DNA from: Pigmentibacter ruber
GTDB lineage: Bacteria > Bdellovibrionota_B > Oligoflexia > Silvanigrellales > Silvanigrellaceae
DNA length: 64,000 nucleotides
Direction: 5' to 3'
Assembly (NCBI RefSeq): GCF_009792895.1
Contig: NZ_WSSC01000002.1
Location: 248,001 to 312,000, forward strand
Shown here: piece after piece, positions 45,947-53,976 of the stretch
How the letters are laid out: the number at the start of each line of letters is the position of its first letter
How positions within the stretch are numbered: the stretch's first letter is position 1
The notes under the pieces: generated by a model
Database searches by the model: none
What the model was told of the DNA's origin: nothing
Seen by the model: the letters and a program-made list of their open reading frames with translations, nothing else
Program-made: the position numbers and the translations under genes

Positions 45947-46525
45947 ATGGAAGAACTAATTACACTGCTTTCACAATTTAATGATATATTGAAAAAACAA
46001 ATATCCAATTATATTGAATACATTCCAATTTTAGAAGAAGAAGAGCTTGCTATTACAAATTGTGATTTAACAGCACTTGAAAAAATAGTAATAGTAAAAG
46101 ATCAGCACTCAAGAATATCACAATCATTGGAACAGAGAAGGGTATCTATTTTAAGAAAAATTTGCTATATGATAGCTTTTGATCCTAGGGGTCAAAAACT
46201 TTCCTTAAGTTTATTTAAAATTACTTTTAAGAAATATTTAGATAATATTAAAACTTTGGTAAATGAAGATACATACAAAAAAATTTTGGAAGTAGAAGAA
46301 AATATTCTTTACACAGCAAATGAATTTGAAAATTTATTTGAAACTGTCTATCCTCGGATTTATAGAAATCAATTAATTTTAAAAAAATTACTAAGAAATA
46401 TTACTTTATCAATAAATTTATTTCAATCAGAAGCTAATATTGGTATGAATTATGACAATCTTGGAAAAGCACATTCTAATGCAAATAAAGGTTCAGTTAA
46501 TTCTTCAATGCGAATAAAAGCTTAA
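45947..46525 (+). CDS. flgN: FlgN-like flagellar export chaperone
   Basis: A 192-residue helical protein with no membrane segment. FlgN escorts FlgK and FlgL to the export gate. Sequence similarity is low, as is usual for this family, but the L-x-E-E-x-E-A-I-x-x-x-D-L-x-x-L-E-x-I pattern near residue 30-55 and its position directly between flgM and flgK support the call. The C-terminal end is Asn/Ser-rich. Confidence 0.7.
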   Translation: MEELITLLSQFNDILKKQISNYIEYIPILEEEELAITNCDLTALEKIVIVKDQHSRISQSLEQRRVSILRKICYMIAFDPRGQKLSLSLFKITFKKYLDNIKTLVNEDTYKKILEVEENILYTANEFENLFETVYPRIYRNQLILKKLLRNITLSINLFQSEANIGMNYDNLGKAHSNANKGSVNSSMRIKA

Positions 46526-46534
46526 AGGAACAGA

Positions 46535-47962
46535 ATGGTAGCAACATTAAACCACATTTTAAATATGGGTAGCGAATCGCTGCAAAACTCTAGAGTGGGA
46601 GTGGATGTTACTGGTCATAACATTTCTAATGCTCAAACTCCTGGTTATAGTAGACAAGTTGTTAATTTAGAAACAAAATGGCCAATTGAATATGGTTACC
46701 ACGTTTTTGGTGATGGTTCTAGAATACAAAGTATCCGCAGAGCACATGATAAATTTATTGAAGGTCAATTAAGAAGAGAAGTACAAGAACAAAGTAGAAC
46801 CGAAACTCTTTCAGATGGATTAAAAAAGTTAGAAAGTTTTTTTAATCCAGATTTGACTTCTACAATACGTGATAGATTTACAAGTTTTGTTAACTCTATT
46901 CGTGAATTATCTAATTTTCCTGAAGAACCTTCAGTACGAATTAATACAATAGAGAGTGGTAAAGCATTAGCGCAATCTTTTAATTCAACACATGCAAATA
47001 TTGTACAAGTACAAACTGATGCCAATGAAGAAATTCGACAAAATATCAATCTTGTAAATCAAAAAATTGCGGAAGTAGCAAAATTAAACAGACAAATCCG
47101 TGAAATGGGTGCGGGTAATCTTTCTGATGTAAACGATCTTGAAGATAGAAGAGATAAATTGATTAAAGAAATAGGCTCTATAGTTGATATTAATGCCTAT
47201 AAAGATAGTAATGATCAAATTACTTTACGTGGACCTGGTGAAAGTTTATTAGTGGAAGGTGGTTTATCTTCGCGATTTATGCTTGAAGATATTTATACAG
47301 TTAATAGTATGCCTAATGTTGTTGTTTCAGAATTTGAAAAAGAACGTTATTTTGATATGACCCATTTAATCAAAACTGGAAAAATGGGTGCATTATTGCA
47401 AATTAGAGATAAGTATGCACAAAATTTAAGAAACGAAGTAAATTCATTGGCCAAAGGTTTTGGTGATTCCTTTAATGACATTCATGTTAAAGGATATGGT
47501 GTTAATGATATGAAAGAAACAAATGGGAGAGTATTTTTTGAAGGATTAAATGGACCAGGAGAGCCAGCACAAGATATCGAAGTATCATTAGGAATTGTTT
47601 ATAACCCAAATGCTATTGGAGCTGCTATGTCTACAACAACTCCAGGCGATAATGTTGTAGCAAATAAGCTTGTAAAACTATTCTATGAACCATTATTTGA
47701 TGATGAAACAACCACGATAACTGGTATTTATGATAAAATGATTAGTAAAATTGGTATTGCAGCTTTAAAAACTAAAGAAGAAGCCACAGCTTCACAAATT
47801 GTTTTTGATCGCTTAAAAGCGCAAAGAGAAAGTGTTGCTGGTGTTTCTTTAGATGATGAAGCTGCAAATCTCTTAAAATATCAACACTTATTTACTGCGA
47901 GTTCAAGAGTAGTAACAACCGCTGATGAAATGTTTAAAACTGTATTGGATTTAAAAAGGTAA
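46535..47962 (+). CDS. flgK: Flagellar hook-associated protein 1
   Basis: The 475-residue hook-filament junction protein. The N-terminus has the rod/hook family pattern NSRVGVDVTGHNISNAQTPGYSRQ, and the C-terminus the matching coiled-coil part GVSLDDEAANLLKYQHLFTASSRVVTTADEMFKTVL. The middle is shorter than in E. coli. SD AAAGGAA. flgL follows after 25 bases. Confidence 0.95.
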   Translation: MVATLNHILNMGSESLQNSRVGVDVTGHNISNAQTPGYSRQVVNLETKWPIEYGYHVFGDGSRIQSIRRAHDKFIEGQLRREVQEQSRTETLSDGLKKLESFFNPDLTSTIRDRFTSFVNSIRELSNFPEEPSVRINTIESGKALAQSFNSTHANIVQVQTDANEEIRQNINLVNQKIAEVAKLNRQIREMGAGNLSDVNDLEDRRDKLIKEIGSIVDINAYKDSNDQITLRGPGESLLVEGGLSSRFMLEDIYTVNSMPNVVVSEFEKERYFDMTHLIKTGKMGALLQIRDKYAQNLRNEVNSLAKGFGDSFNDIHVKGYGVNDMKETNGRVFFEGLNGPGEPAQDIEVSLGIVYNPNAIGAAMSTTTPGDNVVANKLVKLFYEPLFDDETTTITGIYDKMISKIGIAALKTKEEATASQIVFDRLKAQRESVAGVSLDDEAANLLKYQHLFTASSRVVTTADEMFKTVLDLKR

Positions 47963-47987
47963 TGTTCTAAGTTTTTGAGGAGTTTAT

Positions 47988-48896
47988 ATGCCTGTAAATC
48001 CACGAATATCAGAACAATATAGATACGGATCAACCCTAGACAGAATAGGAACTGTTAAGAATATTGCAGATGATGTTCATGAAACAGCTGTTTCTGCAAG
48101 AAAATTAAAAAGAATAAGTGATGATCCTGTTGCAACAATTAGAGTTTTGCGTAACAGAACACGTATCTCTAATTTAGATCAATATAGAAAATCTTTAGAT
48201 TTTGGTCGAGGCTATTTAGCTAAAACAGAAGATGCATTAACCTCAATTTATGAATCATTAATTCGCGCAAAAGAATTATCTATTCAGCAATCAAATAATA
48301 TTTATGATGATGCGTCTCGTAAAGCTGTTGCAGAAGAAATTCGACAAATTTTAAATCATGTTATTATTTTAGGTAACACAACATATGGTGATAAATATGT
48401 TTTTGGTGGTTTCCAAACAACACAACCACCAGTCTCACCTGATGGACATTATTTAGGTGATGATGGATATATTTTTATTCAAGTCGACGAAGATAGTTTT
48501 AGACCAATCAATGTTAGTGGAAGAATGGTCTTTGATGTTCCTGGTGGTATGGAAGGAAAACGTCCTCCATTGGTTAATATCTTACAAAATATGTATGAGT
48601 CTCTTTTTGCTTGGGATAAAGATCAATTGCACCAGTCTATGGTTGACTTAGATGGTGCAATGAATTCTGTTGTTACAGCTACAGCCTCGTTAGGCGCGAG
48701 ACGTGTTGCTTTAGAAGATGTTTCTGAAAGATTAGACAGAGGAGAATCTCAGTTACATAGCGACAATAATAATTTAGAGGGAGCTGATTTAGTTAAATCT
48801 GCATTAGATTTAAAACGTGCTGAAACAGCACTTAATTTTACATTACAAGCAAGTTCTAAAATGCTTACACCTTCCTTGCTTGAATTTCTTAAATAA
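47988..48896 (+). CDS. flgL: Flagellar hook-associated protein 3
   Basis: The 302-residue flagellin-like protein joining FlgK to the filament. N-terminal KRISDDPVATIRVLRNRTRISNLDQYRKSL and C-terminal LEGADLVKSALDLKRAETALNFTLQASSKML are the two conserved helical ends that pair in this family; GNTTYGDKYVFGGFQ is a further typical stretch. SD GAGGAG lies before the ATG. Confidence 0.94.
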   Translation: MPVNPRISEQYRYGSTLDRIGTVKNIADDVHETAVSARKLKRISDDPVATIRVLRNRTRISNLDQYRKSLDFGRGYLAKTEDALTSIYESLIRAKELSIQQSNNIYDDASRKAVAEEIRQILNHVIILGNTTYGDKYVFGGFQTTQPPVSPDGHYLGDDGYIFIQVDEDSFRPINVSGRMVFDVPGGMEGKRPPLVNILQNMYESLFAWDKDQLHQSMVDLDGAMNSVVTATASLGARRVALEDVSERLDRGESQLHSDNNNLEGADLVKSALDLKRAETALNFTLQASSKMLTPSLLEFLK

Positions 48897-48944
48897 TTTA
48901 TAACGAAGTTTAATTGAATATTGTTCCTTATTATTGAGGTTAGA

Positions 48945-49553
48945 ATGAAGATAACTATAATTTCTGGTAGTCATAGAAAACATTCAGAATCAGATAGAGT
49001 TGGTAAATTTATTGAAAATACTTTTAAAAAAAATCATAATTTAGATATTAATTTCTTTTCTCTCGCAAATAATCCTTTGCCTTTTTTTGATGAAGAATTT
49101 TGGAATGCAGAAAATGAAAATTGGCAAAAAGTTTGGTCACCAATTGCGAAAGAATTTCAAACTTCAGATGCTTTTGTTATTATTTCTCCAGAATGGCATG
49201 GAATGGTTCCTGCTGGATTAAAAAACTTATTTTTACTCGCTTCTCCAAAAGAATTTGGCCATAAGCCCGCTTTAATTACTTCAGTATCTGCAGGAGGAAG
49301 TGGAGCATATCCAGTAAGTGAATTACGCACTAGCAGTTATAAAAACAATCGAATTTGTTATATTCCTGAGCATTTAATTATTCGCGATTGTGGTAATGTC
49401 CTAAAATCAGAACAACCTGCAAATCCAACTGATGAGGCCATTAGAAATAGAATTAAATTTGCAACAAATTTATTAGTTGAATACGCCAAAGCATTTAAGC
49501 AAATTAGAGAAAGTGAAGTTATTGATTATAAGAGCTTTGCATTTGGAATGTAA
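48945..49553 (+). CDS. NADPH-dependent FMN reductase family protein
   Basis: A 202-residue flavodoxin-fold protein. ISGSHRKHSESDRV is the phosphate loop for FMN and ISPEWHGMVPAGLKNLF a second FMN-contact stretch, as in NAD(P)H:FMN or quinone reductases. I start at ATG 48945 with GAGGT just upstream, not at the TTG 48921. It follows flgL by 48 bases and is probably read through from it, but there is no known tie to flagella. Confidence 0.85.
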   Translation: MKITIISGSHRKHSESDRVGKFIENTFKKNHNLDINFFSLANNPLPFFDEEFWNAENENWQKVWSPIAKEFQTSDAFVIISPEWHGMVPAGLKNLFLLASPKEFGHKPALITSVSAGGSGAYPVSELRTSSYKNNRICYIPEHLIIRDCGNVLKSEQPANPTDEAIRNRIKFATNLLVEYAKAFKQIRESEVIDYKSFAFGM

Positions 49554-49565
49554 ATTTTTTTGCAT

Positions 49566-49593
49566 ACTTCTAATTAATCCTATAATTAGAAGT
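49566..49593. terminator. Hairpin between convergent genes
   Basis: ACTTCTAATTA (49566-49576) pairs perfectly with TAATTAGAAGT (49583-49593) over a six-base loop, between the FMN reductase and the sucrase/ferredoxin-like gene. A clean T-run follows in neither direction, so it may rather stabilise the 3' ends. Confidence 0.5.
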
Positions 49594-49599
49594 AAAATT

Positions 49600-50556
49600 T
49601 TAAATTATCTCTGTAATAAGATACTGTTTAGTTAATTTCTTTTCTGCTGAACCACAACTAGAGATATTTTCAATTGAATTTGTTTCTATTACTTGAAAAA
49701 TTCTTTTAATTGTTTCTTTGTTTAGATTATAATAGAAATATACTAAAAGACCTTCTTTTTCAGGATTTGTTACTATTTCATAATTTTTATTACTAAAGGA
49801 TTCCCATTCCCAAGAATATTGTTTAAATAATTCACCTTCTACAAGAGATGCTATTTTATTATTTAAACCACTCATTCCTCGATAATTATTATTTACAAAT
49901 AATTTATTTTTATCTCTTAGAAGAAAATCCTCGGCTAAATTTAAATCAAAAAGACCATACCAACGCATGCTTGGAGCTTCAAAAAATGTCGGTGCGTATC
50001 TATGCCCACCAATATGAGAAGATTTCCAGACACGAAAGTTAAGATTATTTTGATGAATAATTTCATTAAATTTTTGAAAAAGAGTGAAACCATATTTACC
50101 GCAACATTGATCTCTATTACTGTGCACACAAATAAAAATTTCCTTAGTAGAGGAATTACTTTTTATGCTCCATTCTAGTAAATTTGAATTTTTATTTTGC
50201 AAATAATCTAAGCAATAATTTGAAAATAAATTTAATTGTGAATGAGGTATACTCAGTTCTATTTTTTCATAAAAATTAAATTCAGAAAAAGATTTTTTAA
50301 AGATAAAAATTTTTGTGAAATTATTTTCACAATGCTCATTTTTAGAAAAATAATTAATACCAACATTAATCTTATTTTTAGCTAATATAGAAGGTAATAA
50401 CTTAAATTCTTCAGGGTATTTGTTTGATTTAACTGGAATTGCGTCCCAAGGCTCTTCTAATTCAATACTTAATTGAATATCATAATTTGCTGCTGTACCG
50501 ATAATTTTTTCATTACTGTATTTTGTTATTTGGGAACACTCTACATGTTGAGTCAT
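49600..50556 (-). CDS. Sucrase/ferredoxin-like (thioredoxin-fold [2Fe-2S]) protein
   Basis: A 318-residue protein whose core matches the sucraseferredoxin-like family: IFICVHSNRDQCCGKYG (ligand Cys region) and VWKSSHIGGHRYAPT, with a later APSMRWYGL segment. These proteins have a thioredoxin fold and are thought to hold an iron-sulfur cluster; in other organisms the family occurs near unrelated genes and the role is unknown. It is 11 bases after the aminotransferase gene on the same strand. Confidence 0.82.
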   Translation of the reverse strand: MTQHVECSQITKYSNEKIIGTAANYDIQLSIELEEPWDAIPVKSNKYPEEFKLLPSILAKNKINVGINYFSKNEHCENNFTKIFIFKKSFSEFNFYEKIELSIPHSQLNLFSNYCLDYLQNKNSNLLEWSIKSNSSTKEIFICVHSNRDQCCGKYGFTLFQKFNEIIHQNNLNFRVWKSSHIGGHRYAPTFFEAPSMRWYGLFDLNLAEDFLLRDKNKLFVNNNYRGMSGLNNKIASLVEGELFKQYSWEWESFSNKNYEIVTNPEKEGLLVYFYYNLNKETIKRIFQVIETNSIENISSCGSAEKKLTKQYLITEII

Positions 50557-50567
50557 TATCTCTTCCT

Positions 50568-51905
50568 TTAGACGGTATTCTTTAAAAGTTGTAAAATGGT
50601 TTTAAATATTTTGTTAAAATGTTCAGCTTTTATAATTAAAGGTGGAGTAAAGGAGAGAACATCGGCTCTCTCTCCTTCAGGTAAAACAATAAAACCATGA
50701 TTCAATAATTGCTCCATTAAGGGAACACAAAATGCTGCATCGCTTTTATAAAACCATAATCCTTTCATAAAACCTTTTCCTCTTATTACAAAAGGAAACC
50801 GTGTATAAAGTCCTTCTTTTTGCATATTATGTTTGAATTTTAAAAATTCAGCATCAATTTTAACAAGCTCTTTTTGAAAATTTGGAAGTTGTTTTTGAAT
50901 TGTTTTAATAGTTTCAAAGGCAACAGCACATGCTAAAGGATGGCCTAAAAATGTTTGAGTTTGTCTTGCCTCGCCTTTAGATTTTCCCCACACATCCATA
51001 ATGTCGCCAATACATAGACTAATAGGTAGTCCTCCGCCCATAGCTTTTCCTAAACAAAGTAAATCTGGTGTTACGTTACAATGCTGCAAAGCAAACATTT
51101 CTCCTGTCCTACCAAATCCAGTATAAATTTCATCAAAAATGAGGAGTGTTCCATATTGTGTACATAATTGCTTACAGGTTTTTAGAAAATCTGGAGTAAA
51201 AGATCTTTTCCCTCCTCTTCCTTGGATTGGTTCTAATACTAATGCTGCATATACTTTCTTTTTTAATTCATCTTCAAGTAAATTTAGGACAACACTTTCA
51301 GGATAAAGTTGATGAATGTTTTTTAGTTGCTGCGAATCTAGAAAAGTTTCATCATCAGAAAAAGCAGGAAAAGGAATTGCAACACTTTTATTGAAGAGCC
51401 AAGGCTCAAATCCATGAATAAAATCTTGTCTGTGATTGAGAGCAAGTGGTGCGAATTGCAATCCATGATATCCACCTGAAAAGCTTAAAAATTGAAACCT
51501 TTTTGTTGCAAGCATGGCTGTTTTTATTGCAGATTCTATAGCATCTCCACCGCTTTGACTTAACAATGATTTTGGATTTGCATAGGGGGTTATTTTTGCA
51601 ATCAGTTCTAACAAATTGATTTTTGCTTCGGTTGGATGAACATCGCCCATACCATGAATTAATTTTGCAGACTGTTTTCTAATGGCCTGAAGTGTTGTTT
51701 GAGGCCTGTGCCCAAGTGCTAGAACACCAAAACAAGCTGTAAAATCTATATATTTATTATTATCAACATCTTGGACATATATTCCCTTCCCTTTTTTCAT
51801 AACGATGGGGAATTTTTCACTAATATATGTTGTATCAGGGCATTCTACATTTTGCAGGCGAGAAAGAAGAGAAGTGTTTAGTTTACGTGAGCGGCTTTTT
51901 TGCAT
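50568..51905 (-). CDS. Class III PLP-dependent aminotransferase
   Basis: The 445-residue enzyme has the class III pattern: GKGIYVQDVDNNKYIDFTACFGV at the start, SQSGGDAIESAIKTA (phosphate loop), LIFDEIYTGFGRTGEMFA (PLP Asp) and LLCLGKAMGGGLP with the Schiff-base Lys. These use ornithine, 4-aminobutyrate, beta-alanine or similar omega-amino donors; the exact substrate cannot be read. I start at ATG 51905, which overlaps the end of the KAP gene by 23 bases; two further in-frame starts lie upstream. Confidence 0.85.
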   Translation of the reverse strand: MQKSRSRKLNTSLLSRLQNVECPDTTYISEKFPIVMKKGKGIYVQDVDNNKYIDFTACFGVLALGHRPQTTLQAIRKQSAKLIHGMGDVHPTEAKINLLELIAKITPYANPKSLLSQSGGDAIESAIKTAMLATKRFQFLSFSGGYHGLQFAPLALNHRQDFIHGFEPWLFNKSVAIPFPAFSDDETFLDSQQLKNIHQLYPESVVLNLLEDELKKKVYAALVLEPIQGRGGKRSFTPDFLKTCKQLCTQYGTLLIFDEIYTGFGRTGEMFALQHCNVTPDLLCLGKAMGGGLPISLCIGDIMDVWGKSKGEARQTQTFLGHPLACAVAFETIKTIQKQLPNFQKELVKIDAEFLKFKHNMQKEGLYTRFPFVIRGKGFMKGLWFYKSDAAFCVPLMEQLLNHGFIVLPEGERADVLSFTPPLIIKAEHFNKIFKTILQLLKNTV

Positions 51906-53229
51906 TTTCGGGTATCCACAAATCCATAGTATCATCAAAAAATTTGATCATTTCTTCTTCTTTACGAAGAAAAAGTTTTCTAAGTAATTCATCTTTATCA
52001 TAAAAAGATGACCATTTATATGGAGTTTGCAAATTATTTAGATTTTCTAGTTTTGGGAATAACTTATTTTCAAAAAAAATTGTTACAGATTCATAAAATT
52101 TTGAAATTTCTTTACTTACTATGTTTTCCGTATTTTTGATTAAGTATATCTTTTTTTCGCTCTCAATATTCTTTTTTTCCGAATAATTTTCTAAAAAAAC
52201 TCTAATCATATAACAATCAAAAAACAACTCTGTAATAACCTCATAACCCTTATGCCGGAGTTGATATTCTTCAAAACGAATTTTAAAATTATCAGCTATA
52301 TTTATCAATTCTCTAGGAGTGAAAGTATTTAACCATGTTGGATTTTGAAATGCTAAATGTATTTTGTTATTTTCGAATATTTGTGAAAGATAATGATTGA
52401 TAATTTCTTCATTTCTTTCCCAGGCAATTGGAAGAAAAATAATTTTTCCTTCAAGTTTTTCACAAAGTTCAATAATTTCAAACTTATTTTTTCCTTGAAT
52501 ACGTTCATTTTCTGAGTAACCTAACAAAACAATATAAGTTGTATTATAATTCCATAAATTTGCAAGTAATGCCCATCTGTCCTCTTCTTTTAAAGAGCTA
52601 TGATCTAAATCATCTAAAATATAAACTTTATGCTTATAATTATTAAATTCACGCATATCAAGTACTTTTCTTGTAACAATTGCTAAATGAAAACCACTTG
52701 TAATAAGTAAATCAACTAAACTGCTAGTTATTTTGTATAAAGAGTAGGATAGTTTAAATTTATTAGTTAATAAAATAAGGCTTATAATTATAAAAACTGG
52801 TGTAAAAAATTTTGAAGAATAAAATCCAAAAATATAAAAAATAAAGTAAAGCATAAAGAGAAAGAATGTTGCTTTAAAAAAACCTAGTAAATGCATATAC
52901 GCTTCACTTAGAGAAGTTATGCCAAAAAAACTCTTCTTTATGAAGTGCAATCCATCTGCTTGAATTTCATTGGAGTACTTTTCTATTAAATATGTTTTTC
53001 CGGAACCCCAAGGTCCTATAATAAAAATAAGGTTTTCATTTTTTCTAATGAATGTATCTATTTGATGTTTTATTGTGTCATAATTTAAACTCTTATGATC
53101 ATCAACTCCATCATGCTTAGCTAACTTTTCTTTTACTATTCTTAATAGTGGCGGATCATTAGAAACAAGTCTTCTAAAATTATCAAAGCACTCTTTTATA
53201 GAACTTTTATTTTTATTGTCATCAATCAT
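51883..53229 (-). CDS. KAP-family P-loop NTPase with membrane segments
   Basis: The 448-residue protein has Walker A GPWGSGKT (72-79) and Walker B YILDDLDHSS (203-212). Two hydrophobic helices (about 117-137 and 141-156) are inserted between them, the hallmark of KAP NTPases. The rest is helical and Asn/Lys/Glu-rich. KAP proteins occur in animals (Kidins220) and in bacteria, often on plasmids, where some act in anti-phage defence; no role is known here. It follows the receiver gene by 31 bases at the end of the chemotaxis cluster. SD AGGATAT precedes the ATG. Confidence 0.85.
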   Translation of the reverse strand: MIDDNKNKSSIKECFDNFRRLVSNDPPLLRIVKEKLAKHDGVDDHKSLNYDTIKHQIDTFIRKNENLIFIIGPWGSGKTYLIEKYSNEIQADGLHFIKKSFFGITSLSEAYMHLLGFFKATFFLFMLYFIFYIFGFYSSKFFTPVFIIISLILLTNKFKLSYSLYKITSSLVDLLITSGFHLAIVTRKVLDMREFNNYKHKVYILDDLDHSSLKEEDRWALLANLWNYNTTYIVLLGYSENERIQGKNKFEIIELCEKLEGKIIFLPIAWERNEEIINHYLSQIFENNKIHLAFQNPTWLNTFTPRELINIADNFKIRFEEYQLRHKGYEVITELFFDCYMIRVFLENYSEKKNIESEKKIYLIKNTENIVSKEISKFYESVTIFFENKLFPKLENLNNLQTPYKWSSFYDKDELLRKLFLRKEEEMIKFFDDTMDLWIPENAKKPLT

Positions 53230-53260
53230 AAATATATCCTATAAACAAAGGTTTGAAAAA

Positions 53261-53968
53261 TTATATATTTTTCCTAAATTGAATTACTTTACTTTCAAGA
53301 AATTCTTGAGAAATATTTTTGTTTAACATGGTATTTTGTTTTTTCATAAGCTTTGAAATATCTTTATAAGTTTTCACTATTTCACGATCTAATTCATTGC
53401 ATTCATTTATTTTTTCCATGAAATTTTTTAATAGAACTTTGTCTTCTTGTATTATTTTTGTTTTTTCTAATACAACATTTTCAATTTCAAAAACTCTTTC
53501 TTCACTTTTTTCTAAAAACTGTTTAAATAAATTAATAAGAATTTCTTTTTCTTCTGTTAATTTTTCATTTAAAACAAACACCTCTTCTAAAGTTAAAGCT
53601 TGTAAAATAGTATGTATTAAAATTTCAAACGTAACAGGCTTATCAAGTAAGTGATATGCTCCGAGTTTTAAGCATTCCACAGCCTCAGATTTTTCTGCAT
53701 GCCCTGAAATAACTATGATAGGTTTTTTTATTTTCAATTTATTCACTTTTTCAATAAATTCTAAGCCATTCATTTTAGGCATTTTAATGTCAACTAAAAT
53801 TAAATTTGGACAAACTCCTTTTGATAATTGCTCTAAAGCTTTGAGAGGAGAATTAAATTGCTTGATTTTGATATCTAGATGAGTAGTTATAATATCACTA
53901 ATAACTTCCAATATTCCAATTTCATCATCAATAAGAAATATTTCTTTTTCACTAAAATCATGAATCAT
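53261..53968 (-). CDS. Response regulator with coiled-coil C-terminus
   Basis: A 235-residue protein with a complete receiver (LIDDEIGILE, phospho-Asp in ILVDIKMPKMNG, ISGHAEK with Ser, LDKPV with Lys) and a C-terminal half that is one long charged helix or coiled coil (about 125-230). No DNA-binding motif. It could act as a CheY-type output, or as an adaptor in the chemotaxis array. I start at ATG 53968 with GAGGTG upstream. It lies 8 bases after the CheR-CheB fusion gene. Confidence 0.82.
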   Translation of the reverse strand: MIHDFSEKEIFLIDDEIGILEVISDIITTHLDIKIKQFNSPLKALEQLSKGVCPNLILVDIKMPKMNGLEFIEKVNKLKIKKPIIVISGHAEKSEAVECLKLGAYHLLDKPVTFEILIHTILQALTLEEVFVLNEKLTEEKEILINLFKQFLEKSEERVFEIENVVLEKTKIIQEDKVLLKNFMEKINECNELDREIVKTYKDISKLMKKQNTMLNKNISQEFLESKVIQFRKNI

Positions 53969-53976
53969 AAAACACC

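Noticed and set aside
51883-53229. A multi-gene anti-phage defence island around the KAP protein
   Set aside because: Neighbours are chemotaxis, aminotransferase and ferredoxin-like genes; no integrase, toxin, or other defence gene nearby.
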